Source: a virus | Virus record (IMG/VR): IMGVR_UViG_3300046450_001092 | Location: 1-23,912 of that record | Strand: one strand, 5' to 3' | Length of the DNA stretch: 23,912 bases | In this document: positions 8,840 through 15,021 of the stretch, piece by piece | Position numbering within the stretch: position 1 is the first letter of the stretch | Layout of the letters: each line of letters begins with the position of its first letter | Translations under genes and position numbers: made by a program | Notes under the pieces: model-generated | What the model was told of the DNA's origin: nothing | Seen by the model: only the letters and a program-made list of their open reading frames with translations | Databases searched by the model: none

Positions 8840-8962
8840 TTACCCAAATGGGCTATCGAACCAACCCATCATTATTGTAATAAGAAAGTTATTGGCTAGA
8901 AGAGTTAATGTATTAATTGCTATCATCCAAATTAACCATTTGAAAATTATTGGCTTAATCAT
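8840..8962 (-). CDS. 40-aa membrane protein
   Basis: ATG at 8962 after AAAGGAATAAT, stop TAA at 8842-8840. The 40 residues (MIKPIIFKWLIWMIAINTLT, then LLANNFLITIMMGWFDSPFG) are almost all hydrophobic and form one long or two short membrane helices. It starts one base after the FabZ-like gene ends and stops 14 bases before terminase. In T7-like genomes a small holin lies next to packaging genes, so a lysis role is possible, but the sequence alone cannot show it. Confidence 0.7.
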   Translation of the reverse strand: MIKPIIFKWLIWMIAINTLTLLANNFLITIMMGWFDSPFG

Positions 8963-8963
8963 A

Positions 8964-9401
8964 TTATTCCTTTGTGTTATTTATTATAACGGATGTCCAT
9001 GTAGCTTGAGTTATTAATACGTTATCAACATATGCTTTACCAGAAAATTTAGCATATTTGGATAAGTTAGTAGTGATGTTTATATCAAATTTTATTTGAT
9101 CTCCAGGAAGTGCAGGTTTAATAAATTTAACTTTATCTATTGTAGTTACATAAGCTAATTGTCCTTCAACTAAATCAGCACAACCAAATAGTAGTCCTCC
9201 AGATTGAAACATCCCCTCTAATATAAGTACTCCTGGCATAATAGGAAAATTAGGAAAATGCCCACTAAAATAAGGCTCGTTATGTGATACATTTTTTAAA
9301 GTAACTATATTTGTATCAGTTTTACTTATAACCTTATCTACCATAAGAAACGGATATTTATGTGGAAGTACTTTAAGTATTTCTGAAACGTTATTTTTCA
9401 T
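8964..9401 (-). CDS. fabZ: FabZ-like 3-hydroxyacyl-ACP dehydratase
   Basis: 145 residues from ATG at 9401, chosen because GAGG sits 7 bases upstream; two earlier in-frame ATGs lack a binding site. FabZ is the hot-dog-fold enzyme that removes water from 3-hydroxyacyl-ACP in bacterial fatty acid synthesis and acts as dimers or hexamers in the cytosol. The family signature is complete: LPHKYPFLMVDKV near the N-terminus, NEPYFSGHFPNFPIMPGV with catalytic H48, and ILEGM with E62 (spacing 14, as in E. coli His54/Glu68). Then come IDKVKFIKPALPGDQIKF and KFSGKAYVDNVLITQA. Length equals that of bacterial FabZ. The start overlaps the end of the 254-aa gene by 11 bases. In a phage it is an auxiliary metabolic gene that could alter host acyl chains; this role is inferred. 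Confidence 0.9.
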   Translation of the reverse strand: MKNNVSEILKVLPHKYPFLMVDKVISKTDTNIVTLKNVSHNEPYFSGHFPNFPIMPGVLILEGMFQSGGLLFGCADLVEGQLAYVTTIDKVKFIKPALPGDQIKFDINITTNLSKYAKFSGKAYVDNVLITQATWTSVIINNTKE

Positions 9402-10155
9402 CAATGACCTCATAAGTTGTTTCAACAGGCGGCGTATTCACCTTCCGAGCTAATATTTCACTATGTGCTATCTCCTTAGCACTGGATTGCCCATTTAAGA
9501 TCATCTTTAGTTGTTGCTGTGCAAGTGCTTTAGTAGTTGCACGTAGATCCTCTACTATGTCATTACTGTAGTTAATATCAATATCTAGTTTAGCGACAGC
9601 AGGAGCTGCTAGGTTGCTAATTAAACTTTCTGCAGCTTTCTGCCTTACTAGCTCTGATTTAGCTGTGTGCATCAGCTCTGCTTGTACGTTGATAGCTTCC
9701 TGATACACTCCCGCATTTAATATATGCGTAGGCACCATAGTTTGTTCCATGATCTTAGTTATGAGCCCTGTTTTACTATAGTTATCTGCAAAACTAGCTA
9801 TATAGGATCCAGAAGCCCCTTTATCTATTAAATTCTGATATCGATCCGGGAATACTTTACTATACGCAGTAGATGACTTATCTCCCATTAACTTAAGGGA
9901 CACAAACTTAACAGCATTTACATAAGCTGCTAATGAGTATTTACCGGTAGACAACACTGCAGCATACGTTAATGTATTATCCCGAAATACTCGTCTTAAC
10001 TCTGAATCAGGCTCTGAATTAATAACTTCTACAACAGCATCAGTTATATGCTTACGGAAGCGCTTATCCGGAAGGGCCCCTTCTAACATACCTTTAGTTA
10101 AATGATCTGTTGTTTCTAAATTAGTATCTACATCTGCTAAATTAGTTAATTGCAT
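9391..10155 (-). CDS. Hypothetical protein, possible terminase small subunit
   Basis: 254 residues, ATG after GAGGCTAATA and inside the end of the upstream gene (14-base overlap). The sequence is mainly helical, with charged N-terminal helices (LTKGMLEGALPDKRFRKHIT), a middle with KTGLITKIMEQTMVPTHILN and a long C-terminal helical part (ELVRQKAAESLISNLAAPAV, DDLRATTKALAQQQ-like). There are no catalytic motifs or membrane segments. Position three genes upstream of terminase and the helical make-up would suit a small terminase subunit or a DNA-packaging partner, but I do not recognise the family. Confidence 0.55.
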   Translation of the reverse strand: MQLTNLADVDTNLETTDHLTKGMLEGALPDKRFRKHITDAVVEVINSEPDSELRRVFRDNTLTYAAVLSTGKYSLAAYVNAVKFVSLKLMGDKSSTAYSKVFPDRYQNLIDKGASGSYIASFADNYSKTGLITKIMEQTMVPTHILNAGVYQEAINVQAELMHTAKSELVRQKAAESLISNLAAPAVAKLDIDINYSNDIVEDLRATTKALAQQQLKMILNGQSSAKEIAHSEILARKVNTPPVETTYEVIDEK

Positions 10156-10477
10156 TATTAGCCTCGTTCCATTTAATAATTAACGCATTATGTGATGAGT
10201 CTTCCGCGTAACACTCATGCGGAGATACCATCCACTTGTGGTCATCTAATCTTACTATGAAATTTTTTTCTACTAATTCTACCCAGTACTTCTCCCAAGT
10301 ACGGTAGTCTGTTATCCACTTTACTGTCCTAATAAACTTATGTTTGTCTATCTCATTGTCTTTATTAGCTAATACCATAAGTGGTAAAAGTAGTGCTTGC
10401 CCGGTACGAGACAACTCATCTATACGAGACGGCTCATCATCTTCTATTTCACAATATGTATTAATGTATTTACTCAT
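10142..10477 (-). CDS. Winged-helix-like protein
   Basis: 111 residues from ATG at 10477, whose first base is the last base of the upstream stop (TGATG); an in-frame TTG one codon earlier is less likely. The layout resembles a small winged-helix DNA-binding protein: a helix with LSRTGQALLLPLMVLANKDN, a central helix pair around KWITDYRTWEKYWVELVEKN, then a wing and FIVRLDDHKWMVSPHECY. The last segment parallels the MLNPDVMF end of the RepL-like protein at 13028, so the two may be distant relatives. It may be a regulator or replication-linked protein; confidence is modest. Confidence 0.5.
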   Translation of the reverse strand: MSKYINTYCEIEDDEPSRIDELSRTGQALLLPLMVLANKDNEIDKHKFIRTVKWITDYRTWEKYWVELVEKNFIVRLDDHKWMVSPHECYAEDSSHNALIIKWNEANNAIN

Positions 10478-11247
10478 CAAGGTATATGTCTAAATGTTAA
10501 ACTTATTCTACGTCCTAATGGCGCACTTACTGAATGCTTGTATTTATTCTGGAAGTCACCTTCAGGCATTACGTAACAACTTCTATCTGTTAGTTTAATC
10601 TTAAAATATTTACTACGATCATTCCTAGCTATAGTAGCAACTGTTGTTTCTCCTAAACTGATAGTTGCTACAGCCCCTACAATTCCGTTATTTTCCGTGA
10701 AAACAGCTTCATCATCTGAGTGAAGGTCTAGACCCTTATTAGTATATAAATTAACTAATAAACTATTAAAATAGTTATTAGAAAACACTAACTGGTTTTC
10801 TATATCTCTAGCAATGTTTTGAAATAAAACAGGCATTTCCTGAGCTTCGTGCCTTAAATCTGTATACGCGTATTCAACACAACCAAATGCTTGTTCTTCA
10901 TCTAGATTAGTTGATACATCTACAGGACCATACCAAGTAGCTATGTGGTTACGATTGGTATGAAAAATATACCCAAGTTCCTGAGTTTTTCCTCCCCAAT
11001 CAGCTCTTTCTTCCCGTTTACCCGTTAATTTTTGCCAAATTTTAGGAGCATACTGCTGTAACCATGCTGCTTTTTGTTTTCTAGTCATACTGCTTGCTGC
11101 TTTGGTATTACCTCGGCTGATTTTTTCCTGTTTTACAACTGAGTCCCAAAGACTATCAAAGTCTCGTAAAACAGAATGTTTTTTGTTATCAATAGATCCT
11201 AAAATTATTTCTTGGTCATCTACAAGTATGATCTTATCATTAAGCAT
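10477..11247 (-). CDS. AlkB-like 2-oxoglutarate/Fe(II) dioxygenase
   Basis: 256 residues. Enzymes of this family use Fe(II) and 2-oxoglutarate to oxidise methyl groups on DNA or RNA bases, or to modify proteins. The C-terminal half carries the AlkB pattern: NSLLVNLYTNKGLDLHSDDE supplies H176 and D178 for iron, AVATISLGE is the next strand, YVMPEGDFQNKYKHSV supplies H238, and RRISLTFRHIP contains the arginines (R247, R253) that bind 2-oxoglutarate. The N-terminal 90 residues are basic and helical and are not part of the catalytic fold. The gene lies between two coupled genes in the leftward chain. It could repair methylated phage nucleic acid or counter host methylation; the substrate is unknown. 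Confidence 0.85.
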   Translation of the reverse strand: MLNDKIILVDDQEIILGSIDNKKHSVLRDFDSLWDSVVKQEKISRGNTKAASSMTRKQKAAWLQQYAPKIWQKLTGKREERADWGGKTQELGYIFHTNRNHIATWYGPVDVSTNLDEEQAFGCVEYAYTDLRHEAQEMPVLFQNIARDIENQLVFSNNYFNSLLVNLYTNKGLDLHSDDEAVFTENNGIVGAVATISLGETTVATIARNDRSKYFKIKLTDRSCYVMPEGDFQNKYKHSVSAPLGRRISLTFRHIP

Positions 11248-11248
11248 T

Positions 11249-11428
11249 TTATTTCTTCTCTTTTTTCCATCGCGTAAGCTGAAGGTACATTAAATGATTT
11301 TTTCTTTTTTGCGTTTTTCGTAACTTAGCTTGATAAACGTGATGCGCTGAAGGAGATCTAATAACACTTGTTACTAGTAACATAACAAACAAAGGCCACA
11401 ATCCAGTTAAATATGTCTTAAGAGTCAT
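11249..11428 (-). CDS. 59-aa single-span membrane protein with basic tail
   Basis: ATG at 11428 overlaps the end of the radical SAM gene by 11 bases; stop TAA at 11251-11249, two bases before the AlkB-like start. Residues 7-24 (LTGLWPLFVMLLVTSVIR) form one membrane helix. The rest (HHVYQAKLRKTQKRK, RWKKEKK) is strongly basic and probably faces the cytoplasm or binds nucleic acid or membrane lipids. No family is recognised. The binding site is weak (GAAAAG), so it is probably translated by coupling. Confidence 0.6.
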   Translation of the reverse strand: MTLKTYLTGLWPLFVMLLVTSVIRSPSAHHVYQAKLRKTQKRKNHLMYLQLTRWKKEKK

Positions 11429-13031
11429 TTAACACTTTTCTACTAATTAAGCGCATTCTTATAATAATTACAATCCAACGACAAAGTTTCCAAATAGTTT
11501 CAGAAAAATATTTTGGATAGAAAACAAGAGGCGATTCCATTGGTAAAGTAGGTCGCCTATCTTTACGTGATTTACGGCGGAAAACCCCACCTTTAGTAGG
11601 ATGAATCTTTTCAATACCAATACAACCTTTAAACATAGTAATTAGGGTAACTAAGTCTAGTGCTTTACTGGAACTTGTACCAGTTGCCATCATACGTTTT
11701 AAAGTAGTTTTGGTATGCTCATATGTGTAATAAGCATTCCAAGCTTTATAATAAGTTTCTTCCCAATTTACTTTTGACATTTTAGGATGTGCAGTAACTG
11801 CATGATTTAAATCATACATGTTTAAATCTTCATCCATAGCAACTCCAGCAGTGTATAACTTCTCATGATCTTTTGAACCAGGAAGAGGCGTAAGACAAAG
11901 AAACGATATTAGATCCATAGGAAGTTCTTTTTTAATAATTTCAATGTCGCGCAAGATTGATTCTTGAGTATCATTAGGGAAACCTAAAATATACCCGCAA
12001 GAGGTTATAATTCCAGCCTCATCTAAAGCAAGCAACATTTTACGGTAATCAGAAATTTTATTTTGCCGCTTATCGACACTTAAAAGAGCATCAGAATTAA
12101 TATTTTCTAAACCAATAAAAACCTGTGTAACACCTGCGCGTCTTGATTTTTCAATAAACCCTGGCAACTTATAGGCAAGAGTATCAATCATAAAAGAAAA
12201 CTCGATTTTTAATTTATGAACTTCACGCAACTCAATAAACATATCTAAAATGCTTTCCCAATTCTTATTTCGTGCAAAATCATCATCAGAAATAAAAAAT
12301 AAATGTAAGCCCTGTTTAACGTTAAAGCGGATTATGCGCTCAATACTTTCAACTGACCTGTTTCTTGATGTATGTCCTTGAACATTTATAATCGTGCAGA
12401 ACGAACAAGTAAAAGGGCAACCACGTCCAGCATCAAAACTAGCTGTTAAACCTGCCGTCAGACGAACTCTATCTGCCGGAATAAATGGCATTGCAGTATT
12501 ACTAATATCAGGTAAATCATCTAAAAAGTTGTAAATTGGTTTAAGTTCGTTATTAGCCGCATCAATTAAAACTTGTCCAAGTCTGTCTTCAACTTCTCCT
12601 GAAAACATTGAAACACCAATGTCTAAAGCCTTTTGCATGTAAGCATCAGGCTCTTTAATCATTGCCAACACTCCTGATATATGAAAACCTCCCATAGCAA
12701 CTTTAATACCCATTGCTCGTAATGGTGTAGCAATATCTAATGCACGGGGAAATTGACTTGATTGTACACCAACAAGCATAAGCATTCCGTCATCTGCACT
12801 TTTTATTAAAGAAGCAATTTTATCTGTATTAATGTGTGTATTTGTTTCGTCAAATACATGAAGGTCTATTTTGACATTTTTACCTAATACCCTAGTCTTT
12901 TTACATTCAGTAGCTAAACCATAAAGACAAGCTAGTGAATTTGCCGGCAGCCAAGACCTAAACCACTGAATTACATATCCGTCATCGTCATAATGTGAAG
13001 GTGCCACCAAAACAAGGCTGAATGTTTTCAT
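11418..13031 (-). CDS. B12-binding-type radical SAM enzyme
   Basis: 537 residues; the ATG overlaps the stop of the RepL-like gene (ATGA). Radical SAM enzymes split S-adenosylmethionine at a [4Fe-4S] cluster to start radical chemistry. The cluster motif CPFTCSFC is present (C205, C209, C212) in GRGCPFTCSFCTIINVQ. Residues 50-120 form a Rossmann-like half (LVGVQSSQFPRALDIA, GIKVAMGGFHISG) in the place of the cobalamin domain, but the usual DxHxxG B12 ligand motif is not obvious. The TIM-barrel part shows FFISDDDFARN, VFIGLENIN and SCGYILGFPNDT, as in BchE/hopanoid-type enzymes. A C-terminal extension of about 130 residues ends in a hydrophobic basic helix (WKLCRWIVIIIRMRLI) that may bind membrane. 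Substrate unknown; a lipid or cofactor is plausible. Confidence 0.85.
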   Translation of the reverse strand: MKTFSLVLVAPSHYDDDGYVIQWFRSWLPANSLACLYGLATECKKTRVLGKNVKIDLHVFDETNTHINTDKIASLIKSADDGMLMLVGVQSSQFPRALDIATPLRAMGIKVAMGGFHISGVLAMIKEPDAYMQKALDIGVSMFSGEVEDRLGQVLIDAANNELKPIYNFLDDLPDISNTAMPFIPADRVRLTAGLTASFDAGRGCPFTCSFCTIINVQGHTSRNRSVESIERIIRFNVKQGLHLFFISDDDFARNKNWESILDMFIELREVHKLKIEFSFMIDTLAYKLPGFIEKSRRAGVTQVFIGLENINSDALLSVDKRQNKISDYRKMLLALDEAGIITSCGYILGFPNDTQESILRDIEIIKKELPMDLISFLCLTPLPGSKDHEKLYTAGVAMDEDLNMYDLNHAVTAHPKMSKVNWEETYYKAWNAYYTYEHTKTTLKRMMATGTSSSKALDLVTLITMFKGCIGIEKIHPTKGGVFRRKSRKDRRPTLPMESPLVFYPKYFSETIWKLCRWIVIIIRMRLISRKVLNDS

Positions 13032-13369
13032 TTAGTTCTAAGTCCTTTAGTAGTTTGTGTATCCCACATATGCTTAACTATAAAATACCGCCTGTCATCT
13101 CCATTAAACATAACATCTGGATTAAGCATATACTCCTTTTTAGTGTATTTACGAATCAAATCACATTTCTTCAAGGCACGAACGCCTATTGTAAAGTCCC
13201 CTATTGTTACCCCAACTGTTTTAGCTATTTCTTTAGGAGTCCCTACTACCATATTTATTCTATTAATGTGATACATCATCTTGAGCAACACCAGTGCTGC
13301 GGAGCTGTTTAATTTATTTTTAGATAAAAAAGTAGCTGGATGTGTACCTAATTGAAATTTGTTAAACAT
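13028..13369 (-). CDS. RepL-like winged-helix protein
   Basis: 113 residues, ATG preceded by AGGAGGG at 13 bases. It fits the RepL/plasmid replication winged-helix pattern: an N-terminal LSKNKLNSSAALVLLKMMYH helix, INRINMVVGTPKEIAKTVGV as the first HTH helix, a recognition helix around TIGDFTIGVRALKKCDLI, and the wing plus YMLNPDVMFNGDDRR. In plasmids RepL binds iterons at the origin; in phages such proteins can be replication initiators or repressors. Its proximity to the palindromic control region makes that region a likely binding site. It is coupled to the radical SAM gene by an ATGA overlap. Confidence 0.7.
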   Translation of the reverse strand: MFNKFQLGTHPATFLSKNKLNSSAALVLLKMMYHINRINMVVGTPKEIAKTVGVTIGDFTIGVRALKKCDLIRKYTKKEYMLNPDVMFNGDDRRYFIVKHMWDTQTTKGLRTK

Positions 13370-13372
13370 GTA

Positions 13373-13594
13373 TTACCAAAACCCTCCTTCTAGTGGCTTC
13401 TCGCTGATATACATAGTTAGCCTGTAGTTCTTAGGATTCTTTATATACGTCTCTCGTTCTTTCATAGAGGTCTCCCCTATTTCATAATTCATAAAGACCC
13501 CACAGTTCCATTTCACCACCCACTCCCCTTTTACCTTTTCCTCTATCACATAAATAAAGTTCCGATGTCTTCTTGGTTCTCTCCCTTGAATCAT
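13373..13594 (-). CDS. Hypothetical 73-aa protein, first leftward gene
   Basis: 73 residues, ATG after GGGGAGTGAAAG. The sequence is basic, with an opening MIQGREPRRHRNFIYVIEEK and a strand-rich middle (GEWVVKWNCGVFMNY). A CysGlyValPhe segment and a C-terminal TMYISEKPLEGGFW complete it. No family is recognised. It is the first gene after the predicted leftward promoter, a position often held by early regulators or host-takeover proteins. Its 3' end carries the binding site of the RepL-like gene. Confidence 0.6.
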   Translation of the reverse strand: MIQGREPRRHRNFIYVIEEKVKGEWVVKWNCGVFMNYEIGETSMKERETYIKNPKNYRLTMYISEKPLEGGFW

Positions 13595-13610
13595 CTTTCA
13601 CTCCCCTATT

Positions 13611-13624
13611 TAGTTAGCTAACTA
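13611..13624. promoter_or_regulatory. Palindromic operator candidate
   Basis: TAGTTAGCTAACTA is a perfect 14-bp palindrome. It lies 7 to 20 bases downstream of the predicted leftward -10 box, across the likely transcription start, and 16 bases upstream of the 73-aa gene. A repressor bound here would block the leftward promoter. The overlapping TTAGTTAGCTAACTATAAAG also loosely resembles the candidate promoter at 6426-6443. Confidence 0.45.
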
Positions 13625-13631
13625 TAAAGCA

Positions 13632-13659
13632 ATAGTACCCTAAAAACTACAAATAGCAA
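13632..13659 (-). promoter_or_regulatory. Leftward sigma70-type promoter (predicted)
   Basis: On the minus strand TTGCTA (13659-13654) and TACTAT (13637-13632) are separated by 16 bases. Both differ by two bases from the sigma70 consensus. It would start transcription about 30 bases before the 73-aa gene and serve the leftward non-structural chain before phage RNA polymerase is made. Confidence 0.5.
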
Positions 13660-13671
13660 TGCTTAACTTCA

Positions 13672-13729
13672 GTTTAACGTTGTATACAACGCTTAACGGC
13701 TCAGTTAAACCACGTATACAACGTTTAAC
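13672..13729. repeat. Two 26-bp near-palindromes, 32 bp apart
   Basis: Copy 1 (13672-13697) and copy 2 (13704-13729) both have the form GTTTAAC...GTATAC...GTTTAAC/GCTTAAC, centred on GTATAC at about 13684/13685 and 13716/13717. Arms are nearly perfect inverted repeats. A further half-site GCTTAAC lies at 13661-13667. The centre spacing of 32 bp is close to three helical turns, so dimers would sit on the same face. They lie just upstream of the leftward promoter and are good candidates for operators or origin sites, possibly of the RepL-like protein. Confidence 0.65.
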
Positions 13730-13783
13730 TTTTTGTAACTTGTTCTATCTAAAGAAGTTATTCCCCCTTAAGAACATAAGAAG

Positions 13784-13822
13784 AGTCCTCCAGACTTCTC
13801 GCCCCTGCGGGGCTTCAGTCTG
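13784..13822 (+). promoter_or_regulatory. CTCCA-loop hairpin pair, copy 0
   Basis: Hairpin A is AGTC-CTCCA-GACT (13784-13796); hairpin B is GCCCC-TGC-GGGGC (13801-13813). An alternative outer pairing CAGACT (13791-13796) with AGTCTG (13817-13822) would enclose hairpin B and break hairpin A, so two exclusive folds are possible. It is the first of four similar pairs on this strand. Confidence 0.5.
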
Positions 13823-13882
13823 TCGTCCTCGCTACCGCCTATATTATTATTATATTATATAAATGAGAGAGGCAAACAGTAA

Positions 13883-13971
13883 GATGGTCTACGAAAAAGC
13901 CATTAGCAATTTTTTCATTCTAGGTAGATGTGCAGTACTAACTAGCTGAAAGCTAGAAACCAAAGACCATC
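13883..13971 (+). promoter_or_regulatory. Structured early leader
   Basis: GATGGTCT (13883-13890) can pair with AGACCATC (13964-13971) over 8 bp, closing a 73-base domain that contains a second hairpin CTAGCT-GAA-AGCTAG (13942-13956). It lies upstream of the first rightward gene. Shape only; no known riboswitch is recognised. Confidence 0.4.
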
Positions 13972-14012
13972 CCCCCTCCTTTAAAACAAAACGATCTTTT
14001 ACCCACACACAA

Positions 14013-14046
14013 GATGACCTCCAGTCATCAGAGGCAATCATGCCTC
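14013..14046 (+). promoter_or_regulatory. CTCCA-loop hairpin pair, copy 1
   Basis: Hairpin A GATGAC-CTCCA-GTCATC (14013-14029) is followed after one base by hairpin B GAGGCA-ATCA-TGCCTC (14031-14046). The binding site AAGGAG of the 77-aa gene starts nine bases after hairpin B and could pair with CCTCC in the hairpins, so translational control is possible. Confidence 0.6.
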
Positions 14047-14066
14047 CAAGATCCAAGGAGATTAAC

Positions 14067-14300
14067 ATGAAGAAGATGTATAGAGCAGGTTCAGATGCTG
14101 TTGTAGGAGTCCTAGAGCCAGTAGTTGACCTAGGTAAATCCTTAGCCATCGGTGCCGAAATGGGTCGCCGAGTTATGACAGACGAGTGCTTCCATCAGGA
14201 GCTCGCTTCTGAAGGCGTTATGCGTAAATCGCTCGATAAGTGTAAACTTAGTCCTGAGCGTATAGCTTACTATGAACGTAAGTATCATATCGCATCCTAA
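14067..14300 (+). CDS. Hypothetical early protein
   Basis: 77 residues from ATG at 14067 (AAGGAG seven bases upstream). An ATG 27 bases earlier is in frame but lies in hairpin B and lacks a binding site. The N-terminal half (GSDAVVGVLEPVVDLGKSLA) is amphipathic and alanine/valine-rich, followed by GAEMGRRVMTDECFHQEL and a basic C-terminus with SPERIAYYERKYHIAS. It is the first rightward gene, so an early host-directed role is possible; no family is recognised. Confidence 0.65.
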   Translation: MKKMYRAGSDAVVGVLEPVVDLGKSLAIGAEMGRRVMTDECFHQELASEGVMRKSLDKCKLSPERIAYYERKYHIAS

Positions 14301-14309
14301 AGGCCCTGT

Positions 14310-14350
14310 CCTCGAGCGTGTTCCTACGCTCGGGGGCAACCCTTATTTTT
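14310..14350 (+). terminator. Terminator-like hairpin
   Basis: CCTCGAGCGT (14310-14319) pairs with ACGCTCGGGG (14326-14335) over 10 bp with one G-U pair and a 6-base loop, just after the 77-aa gene. The T-rich run (TTATTTTT) starts six or more bases past the stem, which makes it a weaker terminator or an RNA processing site. Confidence 0.5.
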
Positions 14351-14424
14351 ACACACAAGATAACACAGTAAGAGAGTGCCTCGAGAGACATAGATTCTAC
14401 TAGTAGCAAGTTTTTATAAAACCT

Positions 14425-14495
14425 TTCGCCTCCAGCGAAAAGGAACAATAACGTTCCTGCTTCAAACAGTTGTGTTCTTAGACTGGACGCAACTG
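14425..14495 (+). promoter_or_regulatory. CTCCA-loop hairpin pair, copy 2, plus third hairpin
   Basis: Hairpin A TTCGC-CTCCA-GCGAA (14425-14439, extendable outward with one bulge) is followed by hairpin B AGGAAC-AATAAC-GTTCCT (14441-14458). A third stem CAGTTGTG/CGCAACTG (14467-14495) follows. The 136-aa gene starts 35 bases later with a strong AGGAGG. Confidence 0.6.
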
Positions 14496-14529
14496 TACTT
14501 TTAATTCTTTATCCTAGGAGGATAGTTTT

Positions 14530-14940
14530 ATGTCTAATCAAACAGTTGGTTTAGTTTCAAATTTACCTGTTAACGGTAATGGTCGAAAATCTACAGATAT
14601 AAAGTTTAAGTTTAATCTTGGTGTAGATACTCCTTATCAGTTTGTATTTACTGTAGGAGCACATGACACTAATTTAGAAGCGATTCGGAAATTGATGACT
14701 GTTACAGGTATCACTAATTTCTTTGCTAAGCTAGGAGACGACTACCAGTTAGTCGATTCTGACGGCAAGGGCATCCAGATTAAAGGTAACAACGGAGATT
14801 CTTGTGGCTTTGTTAATCATAGTAATTTTGATAAAGAAATTACTTTAGAAGTCCACGGTGAAGATATTATTGAAGCCGCTAAAGTAAGTATACTCGCAGT
14901 AAGGGATAAACTTACTATCGCTTCTGCGTTTACCGCGTAG
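14530..14940 (+). CDS. Hypothetical early protein, 136 aa
   Basis: 136 residues, ATG after TAGGAGGATAGTTTT. It appears soluble and strand-rich: LVSNLPVNGNGRKSTD, IKFKFNLGVDTPYQFVFTV, a helix AIRKLMTVTGITNFFAKLGD, a Gly/Asn-rich loop (KGIQIKGNNGDSCGF) and a C-terminal helix EDIIEAAKVSILAVRDK. No catalytic motif is seen. Strong binding site, own terminator and a structured leader suggest a highly made early protein. No family is recognised. Confidence 0.7.
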   Translation: MSNQTVGLVSNLPVNGNGRKSTDIKFKFNLGVDTPYQFVFTVGAHDTNLEAIRKLMTVTGITNFFAKLGDDYQLVDSDGKGIQIKGNNGDSCGFVNHSNFDKEITLEVHGEDIIEAAKVSILAVRDKLTIASAFTA

Positions 14941-14961
14941 AACAACAGTTTCATCAATATT

Positions 14962-14999
14962 GGCAGACCTACTTAATTGTAGGTTTGCCTTTATTTTTT
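14962..14999 (+). terminator. Intrinsic terminator after 136-aa gene
   Basis: GGCAGACCTAC (14962-14972) pairs with GTAGGTTTGCC (14979-14989) over 11 bp with one G-U pair and a loop of TTAATT, followed at once by TTTATTTTTT. Confidence 0.9.
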
Positions 15000-15021
15000 A
15001 CTTATAAGATAGATAGAACTT

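Larger units (their letters stand above)
13595..14066. other. Divergent control region, no gene
   Basis: This 472-base gap separates the leftward and rightward transcription units. It holds a predicted leftward sigma70-type promoter, a 14-bp palindrome near its start point, two 26-bp near-palindromes, a CTCCA-loop hairpin pair, an AT-only stretch at about 13840-13862 and a structured leader up to the first rightward gene. Small reading frames on both strands here lack binding sites and look like chance. Confidence 0.8.

Noticed and set aside
13659-13862. 67-aa plus-strand reading frame across the control region
   Set aside because: No binding site; it runs through the palindromes and hairpin pair, and composition is unlike phage proteins.
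13863-13949. 28-aa frame starting ATGAGAGAGG after the AT-rich stretch
   Set aside because: No binding site upstream and it crosses the structured leader.
13889-14149. 86-aa minus-strand reading frame
   Set aside because: Shadow opposite the early leader and first early gene, no binding site.
14142-14448. Two overlapping minus-strand reading frames of 65-66 aa
   Set aside because: Lie antisense to the 77-aa gene and the terminator hairpin; no binding sites.
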